A stretch of DNA of 6,338 nt from Flavobacteriaceae bacterium (GTDB lineage Bacteria; Bacteroidota; Bacteroidia; Flavobacteriales; Flavobacteriaceae). Below, piece by piece: positions 1-6,330 of this stretch. The stretch lies in contig JAUXCI010000150.1 in assembly GCA_030618945.1 (NCBI GenBank), forward strand, positions 1 to 6,338, read 5' to 3'. The notes under the pieces are model-generated. The model saw nothing but the letters and a program-made list of their open reading frames with translations, ran no database searches and was not told the origin of the DNA. Position numbers and translations under genes: made by a program. Every line of letters starts with the position of its first letter. The stretch's first letter is position 1.

Positions 1-394
1 CTTTGTCATCAATGAATTCCTGATTTGAGGGGCAAACAAACTTAACCCATTCTTTCTTTGCCTGAGCGCCAAACTGATTAATGGCATATAGACCAGCATT
101 TTTGTCGAGTGCCTCTGGTGCATAAAAAATGGGCAGGATCACAAAGGTCTTTATCCCATTATTTTTTGAAGCTGACATGAATTCTTTGTTTGAAATCAAT
201 TCGGTACTTGCAAAAACCGTATTGATACCTACCTTGTTAAATTGATCAAACAATAGATTAAAATCTTCTTGGTGCTCATAAAGCTTTGCACCCACAATTA
301 GATTAGTTTCAGTTTTATTTATTTCTGAAGAACAGGCTATAAGCGATAGGGTGATTATGACAAAGCAATAGGAAAATATGTGCCTTGTTTTCAT
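1..394 (-). CDS. Lipoprotein, N-terminal part only; possibly glycoside-hydrolase-like
   Basis: Only the first 131 codons are present; the gene runs off the left edge. The ATG at 394-392 opens MKTRHIFSYC, followed by a hydrophobic stretch and a lipobox (LIAC) with the lipidation cysteine at residue 21, so the product is probably exported and anchored in a membrane by its lipidated cysteine. The mature part begins with a polar segment, then IVGAKLYEHQEDF, then alternating predicted strands and helices (INTVFAS around residues 59-65, KTFVILPIFYAP around 82-93), and ends near WVKFVCPS and FIDD. The alternating pattern and the repeated 'search for a hidden agent in a barrel' layout resemble the start of a TIM barrel of the kind found in uncharacterised Bacteroidota glycoside-hydrolase-like lipoproteins. 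That family guess is inference; catalytic residues would lie beyond the window. It follows the transglycosylase gene by 40 bases with no clear terminator between, so it may be the last gene of the same operon. Confidence 0.8.
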   Translation of the reverse strand, partial: MKTRHIFSYCFVIITLSLIACSSEINKTETNLIVGAKLYEHQEDFNLLFDQFNKVGINTVFASTELISNKEFMSASKNNGIKTFVILPIFYAPEALDKNAGLYAINQFGAQAKKEWVKFVCPSNQEFIDDK

Positions 395-434
395 AAAAAT
401 GGAATTAGAGTTAGTTTATCAGGTTCAATCAAAA

Positions 435-1361
435 CTATTCAGGAATTTTTATCTCATACATTTTCCTTGTCTTATTATTCAATTTATTCTCTCTCAGCCA
501 AGGATTATACATCTTTAATTCTTTGTAGTTGCTGCCAAATTTTTGAGCAAATACAGCAATGTCAGTGATCACCGTATCAACTTTTACAACATAGAATGGT
601 TTGATTACATAAAGGTCGTCTTTGTCAAACTCAAAGCCATATTTTTTAGGATGACTTAGAATTTCTTTGGCGGCAACAATTCTTGGAATGTATCTTTCTG
701 TGTTCTCACCCACCAATACGTCATAATAATTATCGACCAATTGCTCTTTTAATTTTTTCTCAATACCATAGTTCCCTCCGTGATAAGCAGCAGCGGCTAA
801 TGTCCAGCTTCCAAGTCTTTCCTTTGCTTTGATCAGATAATCACATGCAGCCGCAGTGGCCTTTTCTAAATGATATCTTTCATCTACATTTTGATTAATT
901 TCCAGTCCGTTCTCCTTACCGGCACCCTTTAACATCTGCCACATGCCTTTAGCTCCTGCAGGGGAAGTAACATTTCTAAGATCACTTTCAATAACCGATA
1001 AATATTTAAAATCATCCGGGACACCTTTTGCCTTGAGAATGGGTTCAATTACAGGGAAATATTTATTGGTTCTTTTAAACCAAAGAAGCGCATTAGATTG
1101 CCAATAAGTATTGACCAGTAACTCGCGGTCAATTCTTTCTCTAATATCAGTTTTATTTAATTCTACCTTTTCTCCTGCAAAATTTAAATTATTTGGAATT
1201 TTCAGGGCTCTGGTTTTAGTAGCTGTTTCAGGGTTTTTCAAAGAATCAATACTCACTTGACCTTTGCTTACATCACCTTTTACAGATTTCTCCGCATTGA
1301 TTAAGAAAATGGCAATAATTATTATACTTGCAAGTACGATAAAGCGATATGATCTGTTCAT
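435..1361 (-). CDS. Membrane-anchored MltD-like lytic transglycosylase
   Basis: This 308-residue protein should cleave the MurNAc-GlcNAc bond of peptidoglycan on the outer side of the cytoplasmic membrane, releasing anhydro-muropeptides. Residues 6-22 form one hydrophobic helix, either a membrane anchor or an uncleaved signal; residues 23-90 are a polar linker. The SLT/goose-lysozyme-like domain spans about 90-235. The catalytic acid is probably Glu125 in VIESDL, followed by the family signature SPAGAKGMWQM (133-143). The usual AYN motif reads AAYHGG at 191-196, with His where Asn is normal. Residues 250-308 (YVVKVDTVITDIAVFAQKF, then YNPWL and YEIKIPE) look like one degenerate LysM-type module, as in flavobacterial MltD relatives, which often carry more LysM copies. 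The ATG start lies 17 bases after rfbC, consistent with co-transcription. The enzyme class is clear; which Mlt-type paralogue it is, and its role in division or recycling, cannot be told. Confidence 0.93.
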   Translation of the reverse strand: MNRSYRFIVLASIIIIAIFLINAEKSVKGDVSKGQVSIDSLKNPETATKTRALKIPNNLNFAGEKVELNKTDIRERIDRELLVNTYWQSNALLWFKRTNKYFPVIEPILKAKGVPDDFKYLSVIESDLRNVTSPAGAKGMWQMLKGAGKENGLEINQNVDERYHLEKATAAACDYLIKAKERLGSWTLAAAAYHGGNYGIEKKLKEQLVDNYYDVLVGENTERYIPRIVAAKEILSHPKKYGFEFDKDDLYVIKPFYVVKVDTVITDIAVFAQKFGSNYKELKMYNPWLRENKLNNKTRKMYEIKIPE

Positions 1362-1378
1362 TTTATAAGCTTTAAAAA

Positions 1379-1918
1379 TTAAAAGGGATTGTCAAATGTA
1401 GCTAAATTTTTGGCAATTTGATCTTTTTCTGCCAAAATGGGATCCTTAATTCCCCAGTCAATATTCAGCTGGGGATCATTCCAAAGGATAGCCTCTTCAC
1501 TATTAGCATAATAGTATTCCGAGCATTTATAGTTTATAATGGTGTTTTCTTCTAAACACAAAAAACCATGTGCAAAACCCTCAGGAATGTAAAGCTGTTT
1601 TTTATTTTCGCCACTGAGAACGTGCTTAAAATGCTGCCCATATGTTGCGGAATCTTTTCTCAGATCTACCGCAACATCAAGGATACTTCCCATAACTACT
1701 CTGATCAACTTTGACTGTACATGGGGAGGTAATTGAAAATGAAGTCCTCTCAGGACATTTTTAACTGAAAGAGATTCATTGTCCTGAACAAAGCGGTCCT
1801 TAATGAGAATTTCAATTTTCTTTTGATTGAATGATTCCATGAAATAACCTCTCTGATCCTGATAAACTTGAGGTTTCAATAGAATTAAGTCTTTTATAAA
1901 GGTTTTTTCCAATATCAT
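1379..1918 (-). CDS. rfbC: dTDP-4-dehydrorhamnose 3,5-epimerase
   Basis: This cytoplasmic cupin enzyme epimerises C3 and C5 of dTDP-4-dehydro-6-deoxyglucose, the third step of dTDP-L-rhamnose synthesis for surface polysaccharide. At 179 residues it has the normal RmlC length. Conserved features are all visible: the nucleotide-binding DQRGYFMESF (21-30), the catalytic base His60 in VLRGLHFQ (55-62), Lys70, His117 in the GFAHGF motif (114-119), Tyr130 in INYKCSEYY, the general acid, and Asp166 in LAEKD. The ATG start overlaps the stop of the upstream hydrolase by 4 bases (ATGA), a sign of translational coupling. No rfbA, rfbB or rfbD lies in the window, so the rest of the pathway must be elsewhere. 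Some homologues act on related dTDP-sugars as epimerases without rhamnose as the end product, so the final sugar is not certain. Confidence 0.95.
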   Translation of the reverse strand: MILEKTFIKDLILLKPQVYQDQRGYFMESFNQKKIEILIKDRFVQDNESLSVKNVLRGLHFQLPPHVQSKLIRVVMGSILDVAVDLRKDSATYGQHFKHVLSGENKKQLYIPEGFAHGFLCLEENTIINYKCSEYYYANSEEAILWNDPQLNIDWGIKDPILAEKDQIAKNLATFDNPF

Positions 1919-2577
1919 GGTAGAAGTAAGTTCTCTATGATTTTACTTATTTGTTTTGATTTAATAATGATCATTGCATGGGTTCCTCCTTCAATAGAAA
2001 TGCAATCGTCAATATGTTTAATTGGTAATATTTCGTCTTTGTTACCATGGATATGGATCACTTTATCCATTATTTCTTTGTTTTCCCAATGTAACAGGTT
2101 ATGAAGTGCCCAATTTAGATAAATTTCATTTCTTATACTGAAATATTTATCATATAATTCTGCCTTTTTCTTGAAGGGCCTTAAAAAATCGTACTTAGAA
2201 AAAGTATCAATTCGAGAGATTCGCCTGGTAGGAATTAAATGATACGCTCGGGTATATTTTAAAAGCTTTAACCTTTTCGGGATTTCATCAATAGTTCTTA
2301 AACTGGATATGATAATGACTCGCTTTACCGGTATCAACTTACTGATCTCCTGCACCAGAATGCCTCCGAACGAGACACCTATCAAAACGACTTGCTCGTG
2401 CTGAATCTTTAAGGCATATTTTTTGGCATAGGACCCGAGAGATTCATCAATTGAGTCAGGAACGGACCATTCAAGGTAATGACATTCAAAGCTTTCTTTG
2501 GGTAATTTGATATATTCAAAAATTTTGGAGCTTGCCGCAAGCCCCGGCATAAAATATATGTGAATTCTATTCTTCAT
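1915..2577 (-). CDS. Small alpha/beta hydrolase
   Basis: A 220-residue cytoplasmic protein (no signal or membrane helix) of the alpha/beta-hydrolase fold. The first strand and oxyanion loop are IHIYFMPGLAAS (residues 5-16). The nucleophile elbow is GVSFGG (67-72) with Ser69; the acid is probably Asp181 in HGNKDEILP; the base is His200 in EGGTHAM. A helical basic segment around 100-140 probably forms the lid. The triad is complete, so an esterase- or lipase-like activity is expected, but the substrate cannot be read from sequence. The ATG at 2577 is preferred. A TTG at 2595 would add six residues, but it lies inside a candidate -7 promoter element, and the conserved fold begins just after the ATG. 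The gene follows mtaB by 49 bases and overlaps rfbC by 4. The same small hydrolase type often sits near housekeeping genes in flavobacteria (inference from memory of such genomes). Confidence 0.88.
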   Translation of the reverse strand: MKNRIHIYFMPGLAASSKIFEYIKLPKESFECHYLEWSVPDSIDESLGSYAKKYALKIQHEQVVLIGVSFGGILVQEISKLIPVKRVIIISSLRTIDEIPKRLKLLKYTRAYHLIPTRRISRIDTFSKYDFLRPFKKKAELYDKYFSIRNEIYLNWALHNLLHWENKEIMDKVIHIHGNKDEILPIKHIDDCISIEGGTHAMIIIKSKQISKIIENLLLP

Positions 2578-2592
2578 TGCTTTGAATGAAAT

Positions 2593-2600
2593 CAAAAATA
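2593..2600 (-). promoter_or_regulatory. Candidate -7 element upstream of the alpha/beta hydrolase
   Basis: The minus strand reads TATTTTTG, a full match to the Bacteroidota -7 consensus TAnnTTTG, 15 bases before the hydrolase ATG at 2577. No convincing TTTG-type -33 element was found at the usual distance. An internal promoter between mtaB and the hydrolase is possible. In AT-rich DNA this 8-mer can also occur by chance. Confidence 0.3.
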
Positions 2601-2626
2601 CTAATTCTTTGGCTTACATTCCTCTT

Positions 2627-3961
2627 TTAAATATAAACAGGCTGATTGATCCAGTCAAATCTAACCAAGCCATCTTCGTCTATCTCTCTTAGCCTGACCT
2701 CATGTAAAGTATTTACCAATTCAGGATTCCATGGAGCCTTTATTTTTACATAATTTTCGGTAAAACCGTGAATAAATCCTTTTTTATTCTCTCCTTCAAA
2801 CAATACGGTTAAGGTTTTGTCCAACTGAGACTCATAAAAGGACCGGCGCTTTTTAACCGAAAGCCCTCTGAGCATTTTACTGCGTTTACTTCTTACTTGT
2901 CCAGAAACAACACCTTCCAATTCAACAGCCTCTGTATTGGGCCTTTCTGAATAAGTAAAAACGTGTAAATAGGAAATGTCAAGTGCTGAAAGTAAGTTAT
3001 AGGTCTGAAGAAATAGTTCATCTGTTTCTCCGGGAAATCCAACAATAACATCTACCCCTATGCAGGCATGAGGCATTAGCTCTTTGATCTTTTTTACCCT
3101 TTCGGAATAAAGATCAATTTGATACCTTCTCTTCATGGATTTCAATAGCTGATCGCTTCCACTTTGTAAAGGAATGTGAAAGTGTGGAACAAAACATTTT
3201 GAATCGGCAACAAATTCTATGGTCTCATTTTTCAACAGGTTGGGCTCAATGGAAGAAATCCTGATCCTGTGAATTCCTTCTACTTTATCCAATGCTTTAA
3301 CAAGATCGAAAAAAGTGTGTTCGTGATTTTTATTGCCTAGCTCTCCTTTGCCATAATCACCAATATTAACTCCGGTTAAAACAATCTCTTTGATGCCTTT
3401 TTGAGAAATTTCTTTCGCATTGTTCAGCACATTGTCTAAAGTATCGCTGCGAGAGATGCCGCGTGCGAGAGGAATGGTACAGTAGGTGCATTTATAATCA
3501 CATCCGTCCTGTACCTTTAAAAAAGCTCTGGTACGATCGCCTATGGCATATGATCCAACATAAAAATCAGCCTCATCAATTTCGCAGGAATGAATTTCAC
3601 CAATCTCATTTTTAGATAGATCATGGATATAATCCATTACTTTAAACTTTTCCGTGGCTCCTAATACCATGTCTACTCCATCTATATTGGCCAGTTCCTC
3701 CGGCTTTAATTGAGCGTAGCAACCAATGGCAATAAGAAAGGCATCGTTGTTTTTATTCAAAGCAGATTTAACGATTGACTTAAACCTTTTATCAGCATTG
3801 TCCGTGACCGAACAGGTGTTAATGACATATATATCTGCAGCCTCTTCAAATTCAACTCTTTCAAAACCATCATTTTGAAAATCTCTAGCAATTGTGGAGG
3901 TCTCGGAGAAATTAAGCTTACACCCCAGGGTGTAAAAAGCCACTTTCTTATCAATCATCAT
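2627..3961 (-). CDS. mtaB: tRNA t6A37 methylthiotransferase MtaB (radical SAM)
   Basis: The enzyme converts t6A at position 37 of tRNAs reading ANN codons to ms2t6A, which stabilises codon-anticodon pairing; it works in the cytoplasm with two 4Fe-4S clusters. The 444 residues match the family's length. The N-terminal MTTase domain has the three cluster cysteines Cys14 (TLGCKLN), Cys50 (VINTCSVT, then DNADKR) and Cys81 (IGCYAQ). The radical-SAM CxxxCxxC motif is Cys154, Cys158 and Cys161 in QDGCDYKCTYCTIPLARG. Further radical-SAM motifs follow: EIVLTGVNIGDYG (192-204), RISSIEP (234-240), HIPLQSGSD (262-270), DVIVGFPGET (304-313) and FTYSERPNT (335-343). A TRAM-like RNA-binding domain fills about 380-440. 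The TLGCKLN start motif and the t6A-type layout distinguish it from MiaB and RimO. Two ATG codons stand in tandem at 3961 and 3958; either could be used. It appears to head a transcription unit after a 92-base gap. Confidence 0.95.
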   Translation of the reverse strand: MMIDKKVAFYTLGCKLNFSETSTIARDFQNDGFERVEFEEAADIYVINTCSVTDNADKRFKSIVKSALNKNNDAFLIAIGCYAQLKPEELANIDGVDMVLGATEKFKVMDYIHDLSKNEIGEIHSCEIDEADFYVGSYAIGDRTRAFLKVQDGCDYKCTYCTIPLARGISRSDTLDNVLNNAKEISQKGIKEIVLTGVNIGDYGKGELGNKNHEHTFFDLVKALDKVEGIHRIRISSIEPNLLKNETIEFVADSKCFVPHFHIPLQSGSDQLLKSMKRRYQIDLYSERVKKIKELMPHACIGVDVIVGFPGETDELFLQTYNLLSALDISYLHVFTYSERPNTEAVELEGVVSGQVRSKRSKMLRGLSVKKRRSFYESQLDKTLTVLFEGENKKGFIHGFTENYVKIKAPWNPELVNTLHEVRLREIDEDGLVRFDWINQPVYI

Positions 3962-3981
3962 GAACTAATCTTTAGCGGCCA

Positions 3982-3989
3982 CAAAAATA
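3982..3989 (-). promoter_or_regulatory. Candidate -7 element of the mtaB promoter
   Basis: The minus strand reads TATTTTTG, matching the Bacteroidota -7 consensus TAnnTTTG, 20 bases before the mtaB ATG. This would give a leader of only about a dozen bases. The gap (3962-4053) is the longest between genes here, which supports a promoter. A good -33 TTTG at the expected spacing is not evident, so the call rests on the -7 match and position. Confidence 0.4.
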
Positions 3990-3995
3990 AGCATT

Positions 3996-4006
3996 TTTCC
4001 CGGAAA
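3996..4006. repeat. 11-bp inverted repeat TTTCC-N-GGAAA upstream of mtaB
   Basis: A perfect inverted repeat with a single central base, lying just upstream of the candidate -7 element and so inside the presumed promoter. Its position would suit an operator, but it is short and its arms are low in complexity. Confidence 0.35.
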
Positions 4007-4053
4007 GGAATTTTGATTTTTCATTTGAAGTTTTGCAAAAAAAAACGGCATAA

Positions 4054-5076
4054 TCAATAACTTAGTTTCGCGAGGATGGGTTCGTGGTCAGACAATTGTA
4101 TGTCAAAGTTTCTGTGTTCATTCACTTTGAATTTTTTATCTGCCAGAATAAAATCGATTCTTAAAGGGTAGCCGTTGAAAGGGTAGGTCTTCCCAAATCC
4201 TTTACCCGCAGCCAAAAAGGAATCCGTTAATTCCCCTTTTAATTTGTGATAGGCCCACGAATAGGCGGTATTGTTAAAATCACCGCTAACAATTAATTTA
4301 TAATCACATTGGGTTTTATGCTCGATAAATTTTTCAACCTGTGATTGTTGCTTGCTAAAGGAAGTTTTAAGTCGGTAAACCAATTTTTTTGACTTGGTTT
4401 CAGTCAAATTTAAGTCCACACTGTCAGCGTGTATCCCGAAGGATTCCAAATGCACATTATAGACCCTTATGGTATCACTATTTTTAATGATATCTATAAA
4501 AATAGCGTTATTATGTGATTGTTCAAAATCAAGACTTCCTTGATTAACGATGGGATATTTGGAAAAAAGACCCAATCCCATACCGTTCTTATTACCACTT
4601 AATTTCTCATATTTATATGGATAGTCTAATATAACATCTTGAGCCGGGTAATACTCTTGTAGAGAAAGTAAATCAGGATCTTGTTCTTTTATAAAGGCAG
4701 CCATTTTACTGGGAATATCTTCGTTGTTGATCCAGTTGTATTTGTTAAATATCCGAACGTTGTAATTCATAATCGAAAAACTGCTACCACTAATTATCGT
4801 TTTGGCATTGAATTTATACGGAAAAAATGAAAACCCTATAGCCACAAGAATGCAGAAAGTAGAGAGCAGGAATTGTTTTTTAACTCCCGCAAGCAACCAG
4901 TAAATAATAAAACCGAAATGAACAAAAATGAGGAAGGGAACCAAGAGGCTCATAATCGACAAAAGAGGGAAGGACTGAGGCGGCACGTAGGGTAGGGTAA
5001 AAGAAGCCAAAAACAGCAATGCCAAAACATTGTTGACAAAGAATATGATCTTATTTAAAAACGATAAGTTTTTCAA
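4054..5076 (-). CDS. Membrane-anchored endonuclease/exonuclease/phosphatase family protein
   Basis: A 340-residue protein with two parts. Residues 8-30, 38-63 and 69-88 form three hydrophobic helices. From about residue 100 comes an EEP (DNase I-like) domain with its metal and catalytic residues: Asn105 in IMNYNVRIF, Glu141 in LLSLQEYY, His209 in VHLES, Asp266 and Asn268 in VSGDFNN, Asp308 in LRIDFILAD, and Asp330-His331 in LSDHEP. The domain is therefore probably active as a metal-dependent phosphodiesterase or phosphatase. With three helices and a short loop before it, the domain most likely faces the periplasm (inference). The substrate, nucleic acid or phospholipid head group, cannot be told. 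The first usable start is TTG at 5076; no in-frame ATG lies between it and the upstream stop at 5095-5097, and later starts would cut into the first helix. It follows the rhomboid gene by 18 bases. Confidence 0.92.
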   Translation of the reverse strand: MKNLSFLNKIIFFVNNVLALLFLASFTLPYVPPQSFPLLSIMSLLVPFLIFVHFGFIIYWLLAGVKKQFLLSTFCILVAIGFSFFPYKFNAKTIISGSSFSIMNYNVRIFNKYNWINNEDIPSKMAAFIKEQDPDLLSLQEYYPAQDVILDYPYKYEKLSGNKNGMGLGLFSKYPIVNQGSLDFEQSHNNAIFIDIIKNSDTIRVYNVHLESFGIHADSVDLNLTETKSKKLVYRLKTSFSKQQSQVEKFIEHKTQCDYKLIVSGDFNNTAYSWAYHKLKGELTDSFLAAGKGFGKTYPFNGYPLRIDFILADKKFKVNEHRNFDIQLSDHEPILAKLSY

Positions 5077-5094
5077 ATGGAGGGTTGTTTTAAT

Positions 5095-5955
5095 TTATTT
5101 CTTTCCAGCGTTAAATAAAAAATCCTTCTCTTCTTTACTTAGGGTGTCATAACCCGATTTACTTATTTTATCCAGGATTGCATCGATTTTGGCCTGTTCT
5201 TCATTTTTATTGGTAGTTTTCTGGTAAGATTTATTTTTACTTTTATACACCGTCTTTAAAGGTGTTTTTTCCTTGGCCCTGAACATCTGCTCTACCCAGT
5301 TAATCAGAACTGTCCCTTGATGGAAATACCTTGTCATCATAAATCCTAGAAAAGCACCTCCCAAATGAGCCAGATGGCCACCTGCATTTCCAGCAGGAAT
5401 TTGAACCAGGTCCAAAACAACCATACCAACAGCAATATACAACAATTTGACCCTTCCAATAAACCTAAAATGCAATGAATATTGAGGGATATGTGTTGAA
5501 ATTCCAATTACTATTGCGGTAACTCCAGCCGAGGCACCAACCAGCAAGGTTTCCTGCGTTCTTAAGGCTGGGAGGTAATTGTATGCGAGCATATATATCA
5601 GACCACCTGAGATAATTCCAAGTAAATAATAGACCAAAAATTGTTTTGGATTAAAAAAATCCAGAAATAGATTGCCAAAGTAATACAAGAACAACAAGTT
5701 AAATAAAATATGAAAAAAACCGATGTGCAAAAAGCCATAAGTCAAGATGGTCCAGGGCCTAAATAATAATACGCCAAAATCGGGTTGTAATGAACACCAA
5801 TCAACAATGTGATTATTGTCTATCTCAAACAAAAAGGAAAGCGTGTTAAACAGATAGGTCAATACAAACAAAAGGATGTTGATCACAATAAACTTTTCTA
5901 CGATACTTCGAGAAAGATAGTTTTGATATAAATTAGAGAACCAGTTCATATTCAT
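5095..5955 (-). CDS. Rhomboid intramembrane serine protease with DUF6576-like tail
   Basis: A 286-residue polytopic membrane protein of the six-helix bacterial rhomboid type, which cuts transmembrane segments of other proteins within the bilayer. Helices lie at about 22-43, 70-95, 105-126, 138-155, 170-187 and 193-210. Motifs seen: RPWTILTYGFLH in the L1 region (66-77), then HILFN with His82 and Asn86 on helix 2 (oxyanion support), the nucleophile Ser142 in VGASAGV, and the catalytic His197 in GHLAHLGG. After a basic, lysine-rich linker (about 225-255), residues 256-286 (AKIDAILDKISKSGYDTLSK, then EEKDFLF) match the short C-terminal DUF6576 domain attached to Bacteroidota rhomboids. The ATG at 5955 is 6 bases after the stop of the upstream rhomboid; a second ATG two codons later is equally possible. 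Its natural substrate is unknown. Confidence 0.95.
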   Translation of the reverse strand: MNMNWFSNLYQNYLSRSIVEKFIVINILLFVLTYLFNTLSFLFEIDNNHIVDWCSLQPDFGVLLFRPWTILTYGFLHIGFFHILFNLLFLYYFGNLFLDFFNPKQFLVYYLLGIISGGLIYMLAYNYLPALRTQETLLVGASAGVTAIVIGISTHIPQYSLHFRFIGRVKLLYIAVGMVVLDLVQIPAGNAGGHLAHLGGAFLGFMMTRYFHQGTVLINWVEQMFRAKEKTPLKTVYKSKNKSYQKTTNKNEEQAKIDAILDKISKSGYDTLSKEEKDFLFNAGKK

Positions 5956-5961
5956 TATTTG

Positions 5962-6330
5962 TTAATTCCAACGCGTATTATTAAACTGATTTTTTTGCCA
6001 GAATTTCATTATAATAAACCCAATTATTGCGCCTCCGACGTGTGCAAAATGGGCTATTCCACCACCAAAAATTGAAAAACCGGTAACACCTGAAAAGAGG
6101 TCCAGCCCAATTAAAACAGGGATAAAATATTTGGCAGAGATTGGTACAGGTAAAAATATAAGGGCGAGTTTCGCATTAGGGAAGGTCATTCCGAAAGCAA
6201 CTAATACCCCATAGATCGCTCCTGAGGCACCTACTGCCGGTGTATTATATATTTGGAATATATCTGCTAATCGATTTTCGGGAATCTGCTCTAAAATACA
6301 AAATGTACTTCTGTCAAATCTTTTACAACC
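5962..6330 (-). CDS. Second rhomboid intramembrane protease, C-terminal part; frame interrupted near window edge
   Basis: The open frame gives 122 residues, the C-terminal half of a rhomboid protease. It holds the nucleophile serine in AVGASGAIYG (TCA codon at 6225-6223) and the catalytic histidine in HFAHVGG (CAC at 6042-6040), plus the last three helices, and ends KFWQKNQFNNTRWN without an extra tail domain. The N-terminal helices with the HxxxN motif are absent and must lie beyond the right edge. Reading upstream, the frame hits TAG at 6331-6333. An internal ATG at 6189 lies after the catalytic serine, so a 75-residue product starting there would not be a working protease. Either the gene is broken here, or a single-base sequence error shifts the frame. 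It is followed after 6 bases by a second rhomboid gene, in the arrangement known from flavobacteria. Confidence 0.8.
   Translation of the reverse strand, partial: GCKRFDRSTFCILEQIPENRLADIFQIYNTPAVGASGAIYGVLVAFGMTFPNAKLALIFLPVPISAKYFIPVLIGLDLFSGVTGFSIFGGGIAHFAHVGGAIIGFIIMKFWQKNQFNNTRWN

Noticed and set aside
395..434. Possible promoter for the lipoprotein (TTTTG followed by TAATTCCA)
   Set aside because: The -7 part matches TAnnTTTG poorly, so no promoter is called.
380..568. Plus-strand open frame of 62 codons
   Set aside because: It overlaps the transglycosylase C-terminus and the lipoprotein start on the other strand, and its product is low-complexity with no recognisable motif.
3757..3954. 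Minus-strand frame of 65 codons inside mtaB
   Set aside because: It is an out-of-frame shadow of the strongly supported mtaB coding sequence.
4031..4053. T-rich tract on the minus strand just after the EEP stop, considered as an intrinsic terminator
   Set aside because: A nine-base T run is present, but no GC-rich stem precedes it; the only palindrome is TTTTGCAAAA, which overlaps the run.
3875..4060. Plus-strand frame of 61 codons across the mtaB start and the gap
   Set aside because: Most of it is antisense to mtaB, it has no family features, and it would cover the presumed mtaB promoter.
5962..6189. A complete 75-residue protein starting at the ATG at 6189
   Set aside because: Clear rhomboid sequence, including the catalytic serine, continues in frame upstream of that ATG, so the ATG is internal.
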